Positions 18,302 through 27,203 of a stretch of DNA of 64,000 bases are shown here, one piece after another (position 1 is the stretch's first letter; every line of letters begins with the position of its first letter). Source of the DNA: Halomarina ordinaria (GTDB taxonomy: Archaea > Halobacteriota > Halobacteria > Halobacteriales > Haloarculaceae); assembly GCF_030553305.1 (NCBI RefSeq), contig NZ_JARRAH010000001.1, forward strand, positions 124,001 to 188,000, given 5' to 3'. The position numbers and the translations under genes were made by a program. The notes under the pieces were generated by a model. The model did not search any database. It worked only from the letters and a program-made list of their open reading frames with translations, and was not told the DNA's origin.

Positions 18302-18395
18302 GGGTGACGGTGAGGACGGAACGCACTTAACGCGTGCCCTTCGGTCGCTCGCGCCGACCGGCAGCGTTTTTCTCCCGTCGTCCACAGACCCGTGC

Positions 18396-19085
18396 ATGTC
18401 GCTCCCCGAGCGAGAAGCGCTCCCCCGCTACGTCGCCCCCCTCCCGGCGTGGGTCGAGGACCTCGGCCTCCGACTCGCCTGGCTCGTCGTCGCCATCAAC
18501 CTCGTCGGGACCGCCTTCGGCTTCTGGTACTACGGGCCGCAGTTCTCGCTCACGCCCGCCGTGATGTGGCCGTTCGTCCCCGACAGCCCGCTGGCGACGC
18601 TGTTCATCGCCTGCTCCATCGGCGCGTGGAAACTCGGCCGCCCCAACGAGGCGCTGAACGCGCTCGCGTTCTTCGGCTGCATCAAACTCGGCCTCTGGAC
18701 GCCCTACGCGCTGGTCGCGTTCTTCCCCGAGTGGGGGTACGTCGCCTGGGACCCGATGTTCCAGTTCCTGTTCTGGAGCCACCTCGCGATGGTACTCCAG
18801 GCGTTCGTCGTCCACCGCTACGCTGACTTCCCCGTGTGGGCCGTCGCCGTCGCCACCCTCTGGTACACCGTCGACCTCGTCGTGGACTACTTTTACCCGG
18901 TCGTCGGCGACCCCCACCACACCCTCATTCCCGTGGCCGACGCGGCACCGTGGGCGGGGGTCACCGCCCTCCAGATAGCCGCGCTCGGTGCCGTCCTATT
19001 CACCGTCCTCCCCCTGTTCCTCGCGCTCTCGACGCGCGTCGAGAAACTCCAACTGCGCCTCGGCGGCCGACTGGGACGGGAGTGA
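18396..19085 (+). CDS. DUF1405 family membrane protein
   Basis: 229 residues, about six transmembrane segments. The pattern [20 protein letters not shown] followed by DSPLATLF and [11 protein letters not shown] matches the archaeal and Bacillus DUF1405 family, whose function is unknown. The frame is open upstream, but the ATG at 18396 places MSLPERE at the start as expected. It is divergent from pdxS with a 94-base shared control region. Confidence 0.82.
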   Translation: MSLPEREALPRYVAPLPAWVEDLGLRLAWLVVAINLVGTAFGFWYYGPQFSLTPAVMWPFVPDSPLATLFIACSIGAWKLGRPNEALNALAFFGCIKLGLWTPYALVAFFPEWGYVAWDPMFQFLFWSHLAMVLQAFVVHRYADFPVWAVAVATLWYTVDLVVDYFYPVVGDPHHTLIPVADAAPWAGVTALQIAALGAVLFTVLPLFLALSTRVEKLQLRLGGRLGRE

Positions 19086-19105
19086 TTAGAGGAGCACGTC
19101 CGGTT

Positions 19106-20014
19106 CTACAGCAACGCGTCCGGTTCGTCGTTCGCGTGCGCGCGCACCCAGAGGCTCCCGATGCGCGAGAGGCGCGTCCGGTAGGACTTCCCGTCCTCCT
19201 CCTGTTCGATGTAGCCCTTCCCACCGGGGCCGAGTCGGTCGACGTTGTAGATGACCTTCGAGCGGAAACTGTCGGTGTACTCCTCGCCGAGTTCGCGCGC
19301 CAGCGTCCCCGCGAGTTCGCTCACCGACTCGAACTCGCCGTGTTCGCCCAGTGTGAACAACACGAGTTCCTCGAAGGGCTTGACGGAGGAGAAGGAGGCG
19401 ACGGGCAGTTCGACGATGTGGCGCTCGCCGATGCGCTTGGCGCCGATGGTGGTGCCGCGCTCGTCGAACTCCGAGAGCAGGTCACGGGCGCCCTCGACAC
19501 GCTCCGCGACCCGCTCGTCGTCCGTCTCCAGGTCGGCGAGCAGGTCGACGCTCGCGCGCAGTTCCTCCGCGAGTTCCGTCTCCAGGTACTTCTCCGGGGC
19601 GGTGTAGTACGTGTGGACCCGGTCGCGGTCGGCCTGGCGCTCGACGCCGATGGAGTGGGCGGCGGTGGCGAACGCGAACGACACCGTTCGGGGCATTGAG
19701 GCGATGTTCACCCACACCTCGCCCTCCTCGCGGCCCTCGCGGTCGAGTTCGGCGCTGATGCGGTCGTACGCCTGCTCGAAGGCCGTGTCGTAGTCGTAGA
19801 CGTCCTCGATGCGCAGGCGCTCGGTCTCGGCGCCCAGCAGGTTCGAGAAGTCGCTCTCCAGTTTCGAGGCGAGTTCACGCGAGTACTCGACGTTCGCCTC
19901 GCTCCCCACCGCCCCCTCCAGCAGAATCACGCGGTCCACGTCGAGTCGGTCCCGGACGAGCGGCGCGATGAGCCGGTCGTAATCGAACCCGACCGGGACG
20001 ATGTGGGTCTGCAT
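19106..20014 (-). CDS. HFX_2341-type regulator: CARF-like N-terminus plus winged helix
   Basis: 302 residues. The N-terminal half starts MQTHIVPVGFDYDRLIAPLV and has Rossmann-like strands ending in VWVNIASMPRTVSFAFATAA (about residues 120-140), which resembles the strand-4 motif of CARF nucleotide sensors. The C-terminal half (from about 215) is winged-helix-like: PFEELVLFTLGEHGEFESVS. I recall this as the haloarchaeal HFX_2341 (DUF6293) family of predicted transcription regulators. I chose the ATG at 20014, not 20023 or 20068, because TTTATAAA is centred 26-27 bases upstream. No CRISPR locus is nearby. Confidence 0.78.
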   Translation of the reverse strand: MQTHIVPVGFDYDRLIAPLVRDRLDVDRVILLEGAVGSEANVEYSRELASKLESDFSNLLGAETERLRIEDVYDYDTAFEQAYDRISAELDREGREEGEVWVNIASMPRTVSFAFATAAHSIGVERQADRDRVHTYYTAPEKYLETELAEELRASVDLLADLETDDERVAERVEGARDLLSEFDERGTTIGAKRIGERHIVELPVASFSSVKPFEELVLFTLGEHGEFESVSELAGTLARELGEEYTDSFRSKVIYNVDRLGPGGKGYIEQEEDGKSYRTRLSRIGSLWVRAHANDEPDALL

Positions 20015-20035
20015 ACGGGACATGGCGGCGGGGTG

Positions 20036-20043
20036 TTTATAAA
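20036..20043 (-). promoter_or_regulatory. TATA box of the HFX_2341-type regulator
   Basis: TTTATAAA on the minus strand, 26-27 bases before the ATG at 20014; predicts a leaderless transcript and decides between three candidate starts. Confidence 0.6.
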
Positions 20044-20128
20044 TAATGCCAGCTTCCGTACCGCTCAACTGAGTCGTCGTACGGTTCGTCCCTGCGCCGT
20101 CACGGGACTCGGTACCGTTCCTCGACGT

Positions 20129-20803
20129 CTACCCCTCGACGTCGACGGTGGCGTGGACCAGCGCGTTGATGGCGCGGCGCAGGCGTTCGGAGACCGCCTG
20201 GTGGGAGATGTCCATCCGTTCGGCGAGCGTCGCGAGGTCCGTCCGTCGCGGTATCTCGTAGTAGCCCTCCTCGACGGCGTAGGTCAACATCCGGTACTGT
20301 TTCTCCGTCAACCCCAGTGGCTCCCGGTCCTCGCGCTCGCCGACCTGCTCGAACTTCCGGACGAGTCTGAACCCGAGGTCGTGTTCGGTACAGAACGCGT
20401 GGAAGTGTTCCAGCGCGTCGTGGTCCGGGAACGTGACCTGATAGCTCCACCCGTCCCCCGTTCCGACGCACCGGTGGATGATGCCGCCGACCGCCGCGAT
20501 GGTCGGGTAGATGCTCCGCGCGCGCCCCTCGCCGACCTGCTCGACCTGGTAGAGTCGGCGGTCGCTGAACTCGATGAGACGACGCGGGGCGGTCACCGTC
20601 GGGTCGTCGTACAGCGTCGCCTCGAAGGCGTCGTAGTCGTCCGTCTCGACCCAGCACAGGAGCAGTTGCTCGCCGTTCGGGGTCACGTCGGACTGTTCCC
20701 AGAGGACCTCCGCGGTCGGACACCGGCGCAGGGTCCACAGGAGCGTCGGCTGCTGGAGGGTGAACCTGACGATGACCGGTTCGTTCCCGCCGTCGTCCGC
20801 CAT
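20129..20803 (-). CDS. Bat-type helix-turn-helix regulator (HTH_10)
   Basis: 224 residues. The C-terminal 55 residues form the HTH_10 domain of the bacterio-opsin activator (Bat) family: LGLTEKQYRMLTYAVEEGYY, then TDLATLAERMDISHQAVSER. The N-terminal 160 residues resemble the sensor-like part seen in haloarchaeal relatives. An ATG 12 bases further upstream (20815) is possible, but ATTAAA lies 27-31 bases before 20803. Targets unknown; it is divergent from an acetyltransferase gene 268 bases away. Confidence 0.88.
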   Translation of the reverse strand: MADDGGNEPVIVRFTLQQPTLLWTLRRCPTAEVLWEQSDVTPNGEQLLLCWVETDDYDAFEATLYDDPTVTAPRRLIEFSDRRLYQVEQVGEGRARSIYPTIAAVGGIIHRCVGTGDGWSYQVTFPDHDALEHFHAFCTEHDLGFRLVRKFEQVGEREDREPLGLTEKQYRMLTYAVEEGYYEIPRRTDLATLAERMDISHQAVSERLRRAINALVHATVDVEG

Positions 20804-20829
20804 TGCTAGCTTCATCGGTCCACAAGCCG

Positions 20830-20838
20830 TTTATTAAA
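20830..20838 (-). promoter_or_regulatory. TATA box of the Bat-type regulator
   Basis: Minus-strand TTTAATAAA, about 30 bases before the preferred ATG at 20803. Confidence 0.5.
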
Positions 20839-21070
20839 TGTGACGCCGACCCGAATCCCCCGATGACGACGGTCCGTGGCTCCGCCGCGCGAGGGGTGCC
20901 CGTCGTACGCACTGCCCTCCCACCGTGAGAAGCCCCAACCCTTAAATCGTGGAAGCGAACAGTAGCGACAGAGCTGACCGATGACCCGCTTCTCCCGGTT
21001 CTGAGCCGACTCGCGCGACGTCAGCCGACACGTTCGCCGTACCGCCAGCCGACCGCGTAGCGACCACCAC

Positions 21071-21646
21071 ATGCCAGGACCCACGTTCGTCGAGTGCGAC
21101 CGCATCGACCTCAGAGTACCCGAGGAAGCCGACCGCCCGTTCCTCACAGAGGGGGTGAACCACCCGAAGGTGCGCCGGTACATCACCCACTTCCGGCGTC
21201 CCCACACCGAGGAACGCTACCGCGAGGAGCGCTGGCCCCACGACACCAACGAGGACGGCGTCACCCTGCTGCCCGTCCCGCGGGAGGGCGAGTTCGCGGA
21301 CGAACCGGTCGGGTCCGTGCAGTTGGCGCCCGTCGACGAGTCGCGCGGGTGGGCCAACCTCGGCCTCTGGTTCCACCCCGACGCGTGGGGACGGGGGTAC
21401 GCCCTCGACGCCTGCGCGCACCTCCTCGACTACGGCTTCCGGGAGCTCTCGCTGCACCGCATCTCCGCGACCGTGATGGCCCCGAACGAGGGGTCCAGAA
21501 CGCTCTGTGAGCGCCTCGGGTTCACTCACGAGGGGACCGTCCGCGAGGCGCACGTCTTCGACGGCGAGCGCGTCGACGACGAGAGCTACGGCCTGCTGAC
21601 CCGTGAGTGGGAGGGACCGGGGGCCGTCCTCGACGGGGAGCGATAG
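21071..21646 (+). CDS. GNAT N-acetyltransferase, RimJ/RimL-like
   Basis: 191 residues with the GNAT fold of ribosomal-protein N-terminal acetyltransferases: IDLRVPEEADRPFLTEGVNH at the start, WANLGLWFHPDAWGRGYALD as the acetyl-CoA loop (residues 95-115) and LHRISATVMAPNEGSRTLCE near residue 135. It uses acetyl-CoA to modify an amine on an unknown protein or small molecule. It converges with the methyltransferase gene: the stops are one base apart. The long upstream gap contains no other gene. Confidence 0.85.
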   Translation: MPGPTFVECDRIDLRVPEEADRPFLTEGVNHPKVRRYITHFRRPHTEERYREERWPHDTNEDGVTLLPVPREGEFADEPVGSVQLAPVDESRGWANLGLWFHPDAWGRGYALDACAHLLDYGFRELSLHRISATVMAPNEGSRTLCERLGFTHEGTVREAHVFDGERVDDESYGLLTREWEGPGAVLDGER

Positions 21647-21647
21647 C

Positions 21648-22694
21648 TCACGCCGCGCGCCGCGCCCGGAGCACGCTCACGCCGGGGACCGTCCGCAGGT
21701 CGGTTCGCGCGGGCGGCCCGAACCCCGCGTCCGTCAGCCACTCGCTCACGTCCGCCGCGTCGTGGGTGTGCCCGCCGAGCGTCACGAGGTAGTTGAGGTC
21801 CTCGAAGGCGAGCGCCGTCTGGCCCAGCGAGGTGGGGGCGCTCCCGCCGAACTGATCCAGGACGACCACCTCGCCGTCGAGGGCGATGGCGTCGGCGACC
21901 CGGGCGAGTAATCGGCGGTTCTCGTCGGCAGTGTGCGCGTGCAGCACGTTACAGACGAGCGCCACGTCGTACCCGGACCCCAGGTCGTCACGGAAGTAGT
22001 CGCCCTCACGCGACTGGACCCGGTCGCTCACGCCGACGGCGGCGGCGACCTCGCGCGCGAGGTCGAGCGCCGGCACCCGGTCGAAGACGGTCGCCCGGAG
22101 GCCGGGGTGGGCGCGACAGAACGCGGCCGCGAAGAGGCCGTGACCGCCGCCCACGTCGAGCAGGTGGTGGGCGCTACCGAGGTCGGTTCGGCGGACGAAC
22201 TCGGGGACGACCACACGGGCCGCACCGAGGAATCCCGACTGTGCCGCCCGCCAGCGCTCCGGGTCCTCGTCGAACCACTCGTAGATGGTCTGTGGGGGCG
22301 CTCCCTCCCGAACCGCGGTCTCGAGGTGTGCGTCCCAGAACGCGAAAACGAGGTCGTTCCAGAAGGTGAGCCACGGCCCGACGTCCGTCTCGCCAGCGAC
22401 CAGCCATCGCGTCGTCATCGGCGTGTTCTCGACGAGGTCGCGGTGACGAGTCACGTAGCCGAGGCGGTCGAGGAACCCCACCAGGACGGAGAGGCCGGCC
22501 TCGTCCGTCCCCGTCGCGCGAGCCAGTTCCGGGAGCGACAGTGGACCGTCGCGCAGCGCCTCGAAGACGCCGAGGTCGATGGCCGTCGCGACCGCCCGCG
22601 CCCCGGCCGCGCCGACGAGGTCGAGCGTCGCGCCCGGCCCGCGGTTGAGTCCAAGGAGGACGACCCGTTCGAGCGCGGTCGGGACGACGGGCAC
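21648..22694 (-). CDS. SAM-dependent methyltransferase with winged-helix dimerisation domain
   Basis: 348 residues in the O-methyltransferase family 2 style: residues 30-100 are a winged-helix dimerisation domain (LGVFEALRDGPLSLPELARA), and residues 170-330 a Rossmann methyltransferase with SAM loop LLDVGGGHGLFAAAF and ALVCNVLHAHTADENRRLLA. Likely acts on a hydroxyl or thiol of a small molecule; substrate unknown. Start GTG at 22694 touches the upstream gene's TGA (22695-22697) with no gap, so both are one operon. Confidence 0.85.
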   Translation of the reverse strand: MPVVPTALERVVLLGLNRGPGATLDLVGAAGARAVATAIDLGVFEALRDGPLSLPELARATGTDEAGLSVLVGFLDRLGYVTRHRDLVENTPMTTRWLVAGETDVGPWLTFWNDLVFAFWDAHLETAVREGAPPQTIYEWFDEDPERWRAAQSGFLGAARVVVPEFVRRTDLGSAHHLLDVGGGHGLFAAAFCRAHPGLRATVFDRVPALDLAREVAAAVGVSDRVQSREGDYFRDDLGSGYDVALVCNVLHAHTADENRRLLARVADAIALDGEVVVLDQFGGSAPTSLGQTALAFEDLNYLVTLGGHTHDAADVSEWLTDAGFGPPARTDLRTVPGVSVLRARRAA

Positions 22695-23330
22695 TCAGAC
22701 CTCCACGGGTTCGGCTATCGTCGCGTCGTCACGCCAGAGGGCGTACCCGAGGACGGCCCACGCGAGGCCGAACGGGAGGGTGAACACCAGTTCGACGGTC
22801 GACCCGGCGGCGTCGAGGGCGAGGGCGACGACGACGGCGAGGGGGATACTCGACACGAGTAGCACACCCCCGAGGCGCGAGGGCGTCCCGGCGCGCAGGA
22901 GCGTGACCCCGTAGCCCGTCGCGAACAGGTAGCCGAGCAGCATCGAGAGGAACCAGACGGTCCCTCCGAGAGTCGCCTCCTCGGGGGCGAGCGGGTCGGG
23001 GATGGTCGTCGTCGTGTTCAGGACGAGACCGACGCCGATGCCGACGACCGCGAGTCCCGTCAGCGCGGCGAACGCCGTCCCGGGACGGCCGTACCGGTGG
23101 CCGTAGCGAAGGTGGTAGCCGGCGATACCCAAGAGGAGGAGGACCACGGCGAGGAGGCCGAAGAGACCCCCGAGTGCGGCCGCGACCGTCCTGACCGGCG
23201 TCTCCGGGAGGAGCGTCGAGAACCCGTAGAGCACGCCTCCGACGAGGCCCGCGCTCCCGGCCGTGTGCAGTCGCGTCTCCGTCCAGCGTCCCTGGGGCGC
23301 CTCGAGGGCGACCCGTTCGTACCGAGCCAT
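22695..23330 (-). CDS. six-pass membrane protein of unknown function
   Basis: 211 residues with about six transmembrane segments and a hydrophilic, Arg-containing N-terminus (MARYERVALEAPQGRW). The loops carry a Thr-rich run (NTTTTIPDPLAPEE). No recognised family. It directly precedes a methyltransferase gene whose GTG abuts its stop, so the two proteins may work together. A minus-strand promoter is not obvious in the 150 bases upstream. Confidence 0.6.
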   Translation of the reverse strand: MARYERVALEAPQGRWTETRLHTAGSAGLVGGVLYGFSTLLPETPVRTVAAALGGLFGLLAVVLLLLGIAGYHLRYGHRYGRPGTAFAALTGLAVVGIGVGLVLNTTTTIPDPLAPEEATLGGTVWFLSMLLGYLFATGYGVTLLRAGTPSRLGGVLLVSSIPLAVVVALALDAAGSTVELVFTLPFGLAWAVLGYALWRDDATIAEPVEV

Positions 23331-23483
23331 GTGAGGTCTCCGACTCTCCGGTGCGCTCGATGGCGACCGACAGAATCGGGGAGCGATAGGCGTCGCTCGC
23401 TCATGTCAATTGCGGAAAATTACCTCGAAACTCGGACGTTCGAGGGCCGACGCGCCGCCGTTCCGTCGGCGCTCACAGAGCGT

Positions 23484-24884
23484 TCAGTCGTCGCTCAGTT
23501 GTTCGAGGACCGCCGGCGGCATCCCCTCCCTGACCGGTTCCGGGATGTCGTCGACGGTGACGCCCTCCGGGATGGCGGGTCGACCGTCCTCGCCGCCGAC
23601 CGGGCGGTCGTTGTGCGGGTCGAACAGCTGGATTGCGGTGTTGATGGTGCTCCAGTCGTCCTTCTCGGCGGCGTCCCGGAGGCTCTTGGTGGGGGCGGCG
23701 AGCAGTTGGCCGACGAGCGCGTCGGCGAGCGAGTCGAGGATGTCGTACTGCTCCTCGGTGAGGTCGGGGCCGTCGCTCGCCTCCAGGCGCGAGCGCGCGC
23801 GCTTGACCTCGCGGTGTTTCATCCCCTCGGCGCCCTCGTACATGGCGGCGATGACCTCGTCGGCGCGCTTTCGCTTGTACTGCGAGAGGAGGTTGTCGAA
23901 CTCGCGGTCGATCATCGCCTCGACCTCGCGGGCGGCCGCCTCGCGCTGTTCGGTCGTCTCGTCGGTGACCGACTGGAGCGCGTCGAGGTCGTAGACGGTG
24001 ACGGTCGAGAGGGCGTCGACCGCCGGGTCGACGTCGCGCGGCTGGGCGATGTCGATGACGAGCGTCTCGCCCGCGCCGCGGAGGACGTCGCCGTCGAGGA
24101 CGTGGCGGTCGGCCCCGGTCGCCGTCACGACCACGTCCGCCTCGGCGACGGCCGCGGGGAGCGCCTTCAGGCCGACGGCGCCCGCCTCGACGTCGAGTGT
24201 CCGGGCGACGTACTCGGCGCGGTCGACCGTCCGGTTGGCGACGAGCAGGCGGTCGGCGCGCTTGGCGAACGCGCGGGCGGCGAGCGACCCCATCTCGCCC
24301 GCCCCGACGACGAGCGCGGTGGCGCGAGAGAGGTCGAGTTCCTCGCCGGCGACGCGCGCGGCGGCGCTCCCGAGCGAGACGGCCCCCTCGTTGATGGCCG
24401 TCTCCGTCCGGGCGCGCTCGCCGACGTGGACCGCCTTCATCAGCGCGTCCTCGAGGACGGGCCCGACGCTCCCGAGCGACCGGGCGTCGAGGTAGGCGTC
24501 ACGCAGTTGGCCCAGTATCTGGTCCTCGCCGACGACGAGCGACTCCAGGCCGCAGGCGACGCGCATGAGGTGTCGCAGGCTCTCCTCGTGGCTCAGCTCG
24601 CGGCGGGCGTCGACCGGCACGTCCAGTGTGGTGGTGGCGTCGACCGCGCGCTCGCCGAACAGCCGGTCGAGGGCGGCTCGCCCCGTCTCGGGGGCGTCGG
24701 CGACGACGTACGCCTCGACGCGGTTGCACGTCCGGAGCGCGAACGCCTCGGTGACCCCCGGCGTGGTCAGCAGCGACCGGACGACGTCGTCGCGGTCGAC
24801 GCGGCCGGCGCTCTCGATGGCGTCGAGGTCGGCGGTGCGGTGTGAGACGCTGACACCGGCGATGACGCCGCTCCCGACCGTCAC
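23484..24884 (-). CDS. hemA: glutamyl-tRNA reductase
   Basis: Reduces glutamyl-tRNA(Glu) with NADPH to glutamate 1-semialdehyde, the committed step of tetrapyrrole synthesis. 466 residues, slightly long because of a C-terminal tail (from about 395, with PVGGEDGRPAIPEGV). The catalytic Cys lies at residue 53 in ALRTCNRVEAY. NADPH loop VVGAGEMGSLAARAF is near residue 190, and the dimerisation helices follow. The start is GTG overlapping the previous gene's TGA by four bases: third gene of a siroheme/haem operon. Confidence 0.95.
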   Translation of the reverse strand: MTVGSGVIAGVSVSHRTADLDAIESAGRVDRDDVVRSLLTTPGVTEAFALRTCNRVEAYVVADAPETGRAALDRLFGERAVDATTTLDVPVDARRELSHEESLRHLMRVACGLESLVVGEDQILGQLRDAYLDARSLGSVGPVLEDALMKAVHVGERARTETAINEGAVSLGSAAARVAGEELDLSRATALVVGAGEMGSLAARAFAKRADRLLVANRTVDRAEYVARTLDVEAGAVGLKALPAAVAEADVVVTATGADRHVLDGDVLRGAGETLVIDIAQPRDVDPAVDALSTVTVYDLDALQSVTDETTEQREAAAREVEAMIDREFDNLLSQYKRKRADEVIAAMYEGAEGMKHREVKRARSRLEASDGPDLTEEQYDILDSLADALVGQLLAAPTKSLRDAAEKDDWSTINTAIQLFDPHNDRPVGGEDGRPAIPEGVTVDDIPEPVREGMPPAVLEQLSDD

Positions 24885-25525
24885 GGCGACTCACCCAGTT
24901 GCGCGGAGACGATTTCGTCCACTATCTGTTCTGCCTTACCCGTTCCTGAACCTAAAGTCTTCCAAACGCGGTCGGACTCCGCGACCGCCCGTACGGCCGC
25001 CCGGCGGCGCTCCGGCGGCTGTTCCTCGCGCAACCGCTCGCGGAGGTCGCCGGTCAGTCGCGCCAGTTCGCCCGCCCCCTCGACCTCGCGTTCGATGCGC
25101 CGTCGGAGGACGCGGCTCACCGCCGGACTGCGCCCGCCGGAGGACACCGCAACGACGACGGGGTCGTCGCGGACCGTCGCCGGGACGGCCACGTCGCCCG
25201 CCTCGCGGTCCCCGGAGCGGTCGGCGCGGTTGACGAGACACCCCCGCTCGCGCGCCGCGCGCGCGACGGCGTCGTTCAGGTCCGGGTCGTCCGTCGCCGC
25301 GACGACGAGCGCCGGCGCGACCCGCTCGACCCACGCGTCGGCGTCCACCGGGCGCGGCGCGGCCCGGACCAGCGAGGCGTCGCCGTACGGCCCGCCCTCG
25401 AACGCGGGGCTGACGACGACCACGTCGGCCTCGCGCGCGAACGTCCGCGCTCTGCGCGCGCCGACGCGCCCCCCACCGAAGACGAGCACGCGCCGCCCCG
25501 AGAAGTCGTGCAGGAGCGGTATCAC
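24881..25525 (-). CDS. precorrin-2 dehydrogenase / sirohydrochlorin ferrochelatase-like protein
   Basis: 214 residues. Starts IPLLHDFSGRRVLVFGGGRV, the N-terminal NAD-binding fold of CysG/Met8-type enzymes that oxidise precorrin-2 to sirohydrochlorin, and may also insert iron. SGGRSPAVSRVLRRRIE near residue 125 is the Met8-like second part. The start is GTG at 25525, overlapping the upstream gene's TGA by four bases; the stop overlaps hemA's GTG by four. A methyltransferase half as in CysG is absent, so the uroporphyrinogen methyltransferase must be elsewhere. Confidence 0.88.
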   Translation of the reverse strand: MIPLLHDFSGRRVLVFGGGRVGARRARTFAREADVVVVSPAFEGGPYGDASLVRAAPRPVDADAWVERVAPALVVAATDDPDLNDAVARAARERGCLVNRADRSGDREAGDVAVPATVRDDPVVVAVSSGGRSPAVSRVLRRRIEREVEGAGELARLTGDLRERLREEQPPERRRAAVRAVAESDRVWKTLGSGTGKAEQIVDEIVSAQLGESP

Positions 25526-26628
25526 GGCTGGGTGTTGGCGCTCGCGCGCTCGGCCATGCGGATGCCCGTCTTCTTCAGGATGCGCGTCGAGAACAGGGTG
25601 TCCCAGTCGCCCTCGCCGACGTCGCCGGACTCCGCCCGGCGGGCCGAGGCGGGTTCCGCGTCGACGTCCCAGTACGCCGCCATCACCTCGCGCACCCGCT
25701 CGACGCGCTCCGCGCTCTCGCGCTCGGAGCGGCCGTGGGTCATCGCGAAGAAGTTGTACGGCCAGACGCCCTCGTGGCGCGGCCGCCGGTAACAGTGCGT
25801 GACGAAGTCGAGGGAGGCGACCGCCGGGCCGACCTCGCTCACCACCTCGTCGGGGACGTCCCACACCGTCATCCCGTTCTCCGTGTAGCCGAGGGCGTAG
25901 TGATTCGGGATGACGCCGACGCGCCGGACCTTCCCTTCCCTGTCGAAGCGCTTCAGCGTCCGGACGACCCACCCCGTCTCCTGCCCGATGGCGTCGGCCA
26001 CGTCTGCGTACGGTGTGGCGGTGAGCGGGAGGCCGCCCTGAATCTCCACGACGAGGTCGCGCTCGGCGGGCGTGAGCGTCGTCCGGTCGGTCGGTTCGAC
26101 CGCCGGGCCGAGGTGCGAGAGGTCGACGTCCCCCTCCGGGATGGGCCCGTCGAGGAGGAACTTCGCCTCGACGCGGAACTCCTCGATTTTCGGGAGGTTG
26201 TACGTCGGCTGGCCGGTCTCGGCCTCGATGGCCGCGAGAACGGTCTCGACGCGGTCGGCGTCGGCCACCGAGACGACGAACCAGACGTTGAGGTGGGGGT
26301 GTTCGCGCTCGTAGTTGTGCGCCACCTCCCGGTGGGCGTTCACCGCCTCGACGACCTCGTCGAACTCGTCGTCGGGGGCGTGCATCGCCACGAGCGTCGC
26401 CGTCCCACCGATGGCCTCGGCGTTGACGAGGGCGCCGAAGCGCGTCAGGACGCCCTGCTCGTCGAGGCGCTGCACGCGCGAGAGGAGGTCGTCCGCCGAG
26501 ACGTCGATGCCGCGCTCGCGGAGGGCGGCCGCCGCCGGCTCGAAGGGGCGCTCGACGACCGGGAACCCACCCTGGAAGGCGTTGATGACGGCCCGGTCGA
26601 CGCGGCCCAACTGCTCGGCCGTAGTCAT
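25522..26628 (-). CDS. siroheme decarboxylase-type protein, two AhbA/AhbB-like halves
   Basis: 368 residues in two Lrp/AsnC-like repeats: residues 1-180 (RVDRAVINAFQGGFPVVERP, HNYEREHPHLNVWFVVS) and 190-360 (LTPAERDLVVEIQGGLPLTA, HCYRRPRHEGVWPYNFFA). Each repeat resembles AhbA or AhbB, which together decarboxylate siroheme to 12,18-didecarboxysiroheme in the archaeal haem pathway. The neighbours, precorrin-2 dehydrogenase and hemA, with four-base overlaps, support that role over a transcription-regulator role. The tail from about 330 is Ala/Glu-rich. Leaderless start predicted. Confidence 0.85.
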   Translation of the reverse strand: MTTAEQLGRVDRAVINAFQGGFPVVERPFEPAAAALRERGIDVSADDLLSRVQRLDEQGVLTRFGALVNAEAIGGTATLVAMHAPDDEFDEVVEAVNAHREVAHNYEREHPHLNVWFVVSVADADRVETVLAAIEAETGQPTYNLPKIEEFRVEAKFLLDGPIPEGDVDLSHLGPAVEPTDRTTLTPAERDLVVEIQGGLPLTATPYADVADAIGQETGWVVRTLKRFDREGKVRRVGVIPNHYALGYTENGMTVWDVPDEVVSEVGPAVASLDFVTHCYRRPRHEGVWPYNFFAMTHGRSERESAERVERVREVMAAYWDVDAEPASARRAESGDVGEGDWDTLFSTRILKKTGIRMAERASANTQP

Positions 26629-26650
26629 ACTCGAAACTGGGAGCTACCGG

Positions 26651-26659
26651 GGTATAAGC
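26651..26659 (-). promoter_or_regulatory. TATA box of the haem operon
   Basis: Minus-strand GCTTATACC centred 27 bases before the ATG at 26628, flanked by GGGG and CCCC runs. Likely the sole promoter of the three overlapping genes. Confidence 0.6.
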
Positions 26660-26710
26660 CCCGCGTTCGCCCCCTGCGGTGCCGTCGCGTCGGTCGGCCC
26701 GACGTCGGCG

Positions 26711-27157
26711 TCAGGCGGTCGCGTACAGCCAGAGGTTACTCAGGCCGGGGACCAGCCCGAACGCCCCCGCCGCGAGGAGCGCGAGGCGGTCCGTCGCGCC
26801 GAGGGGACGTCGCGGGTCCGCGAGCAGGGCGACGAGCGCGACGGCGAGGCCGACCTTCAGGCCGACGAACAGCCACGCGCTCCCGAGGAGCGGGGCGGTC
26901 GGTAGCGCCGCCGTCGCGTCGAGAATCGACCGCGAGAGCGGCACCTGCTCGACGAACGACAGCACGTCGACGCCGACGAACGTCGAGACGGCGTCGAGCG
27001 TCTGGCCGAAGACGGCGAACAGGCCGGCGCATCCCGCGGTGGCGGCGACGGCGGGCACGTGGCGCTGGAGCACGAGCCAGGTCCCCCCGGTGAGGACGAG
27101 CGACGCGCAGACGGTGAGGGCGGCCCACCCGACGTTCGACGTGAGCGAAGCGGACAC
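26711..27157 (-). CDS. short DUF63-like membrane protein
   Basis: 148 residues with about four transmembrane segments. The stretch LDAVSTFVGVDVLSFVEQVP, then LSRSILDATAALPTAPLLG and a C-terminal LVPGLSNLWL, matches the second half of archaeal DUF63 proteins, which are usually around 270-290 residues. The N-terminal half is missing. I chose the GTG at 27157; the frame is open further upstream but that stretch overlaps the SHOCT gene and looks non-coding. Function of DUF63 is unknown. Confidence 0.55.
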   Translation of the reverse strand: MSASLTSNVGWAALTVCASLVLTGGTWLVLQRHVPAVAATAGCAGLFAVFGQTLDAVSTFVGVDVLSFVEQVPLSRSILDATAALPTAPLLGSAWLFVGLKVGLAVALVALLADPRRPLGATDRLALLAAGAFGLVPGLSNLWLYATA

Positions 27158-27203
27158 GGTTCGAGGGAGGACCCCCGGGGGCTTGAGTGCACGCCCTAGC
27201 GGG

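Noticed and set aside
20890-20960. Motif resembling the end of an IS200/IS605 element (AGAAGCCCCAACCCTTAA)
   Set aside because: Short, without hairpin or transposase; more simply the TATA region of the acetyltransferase gene.
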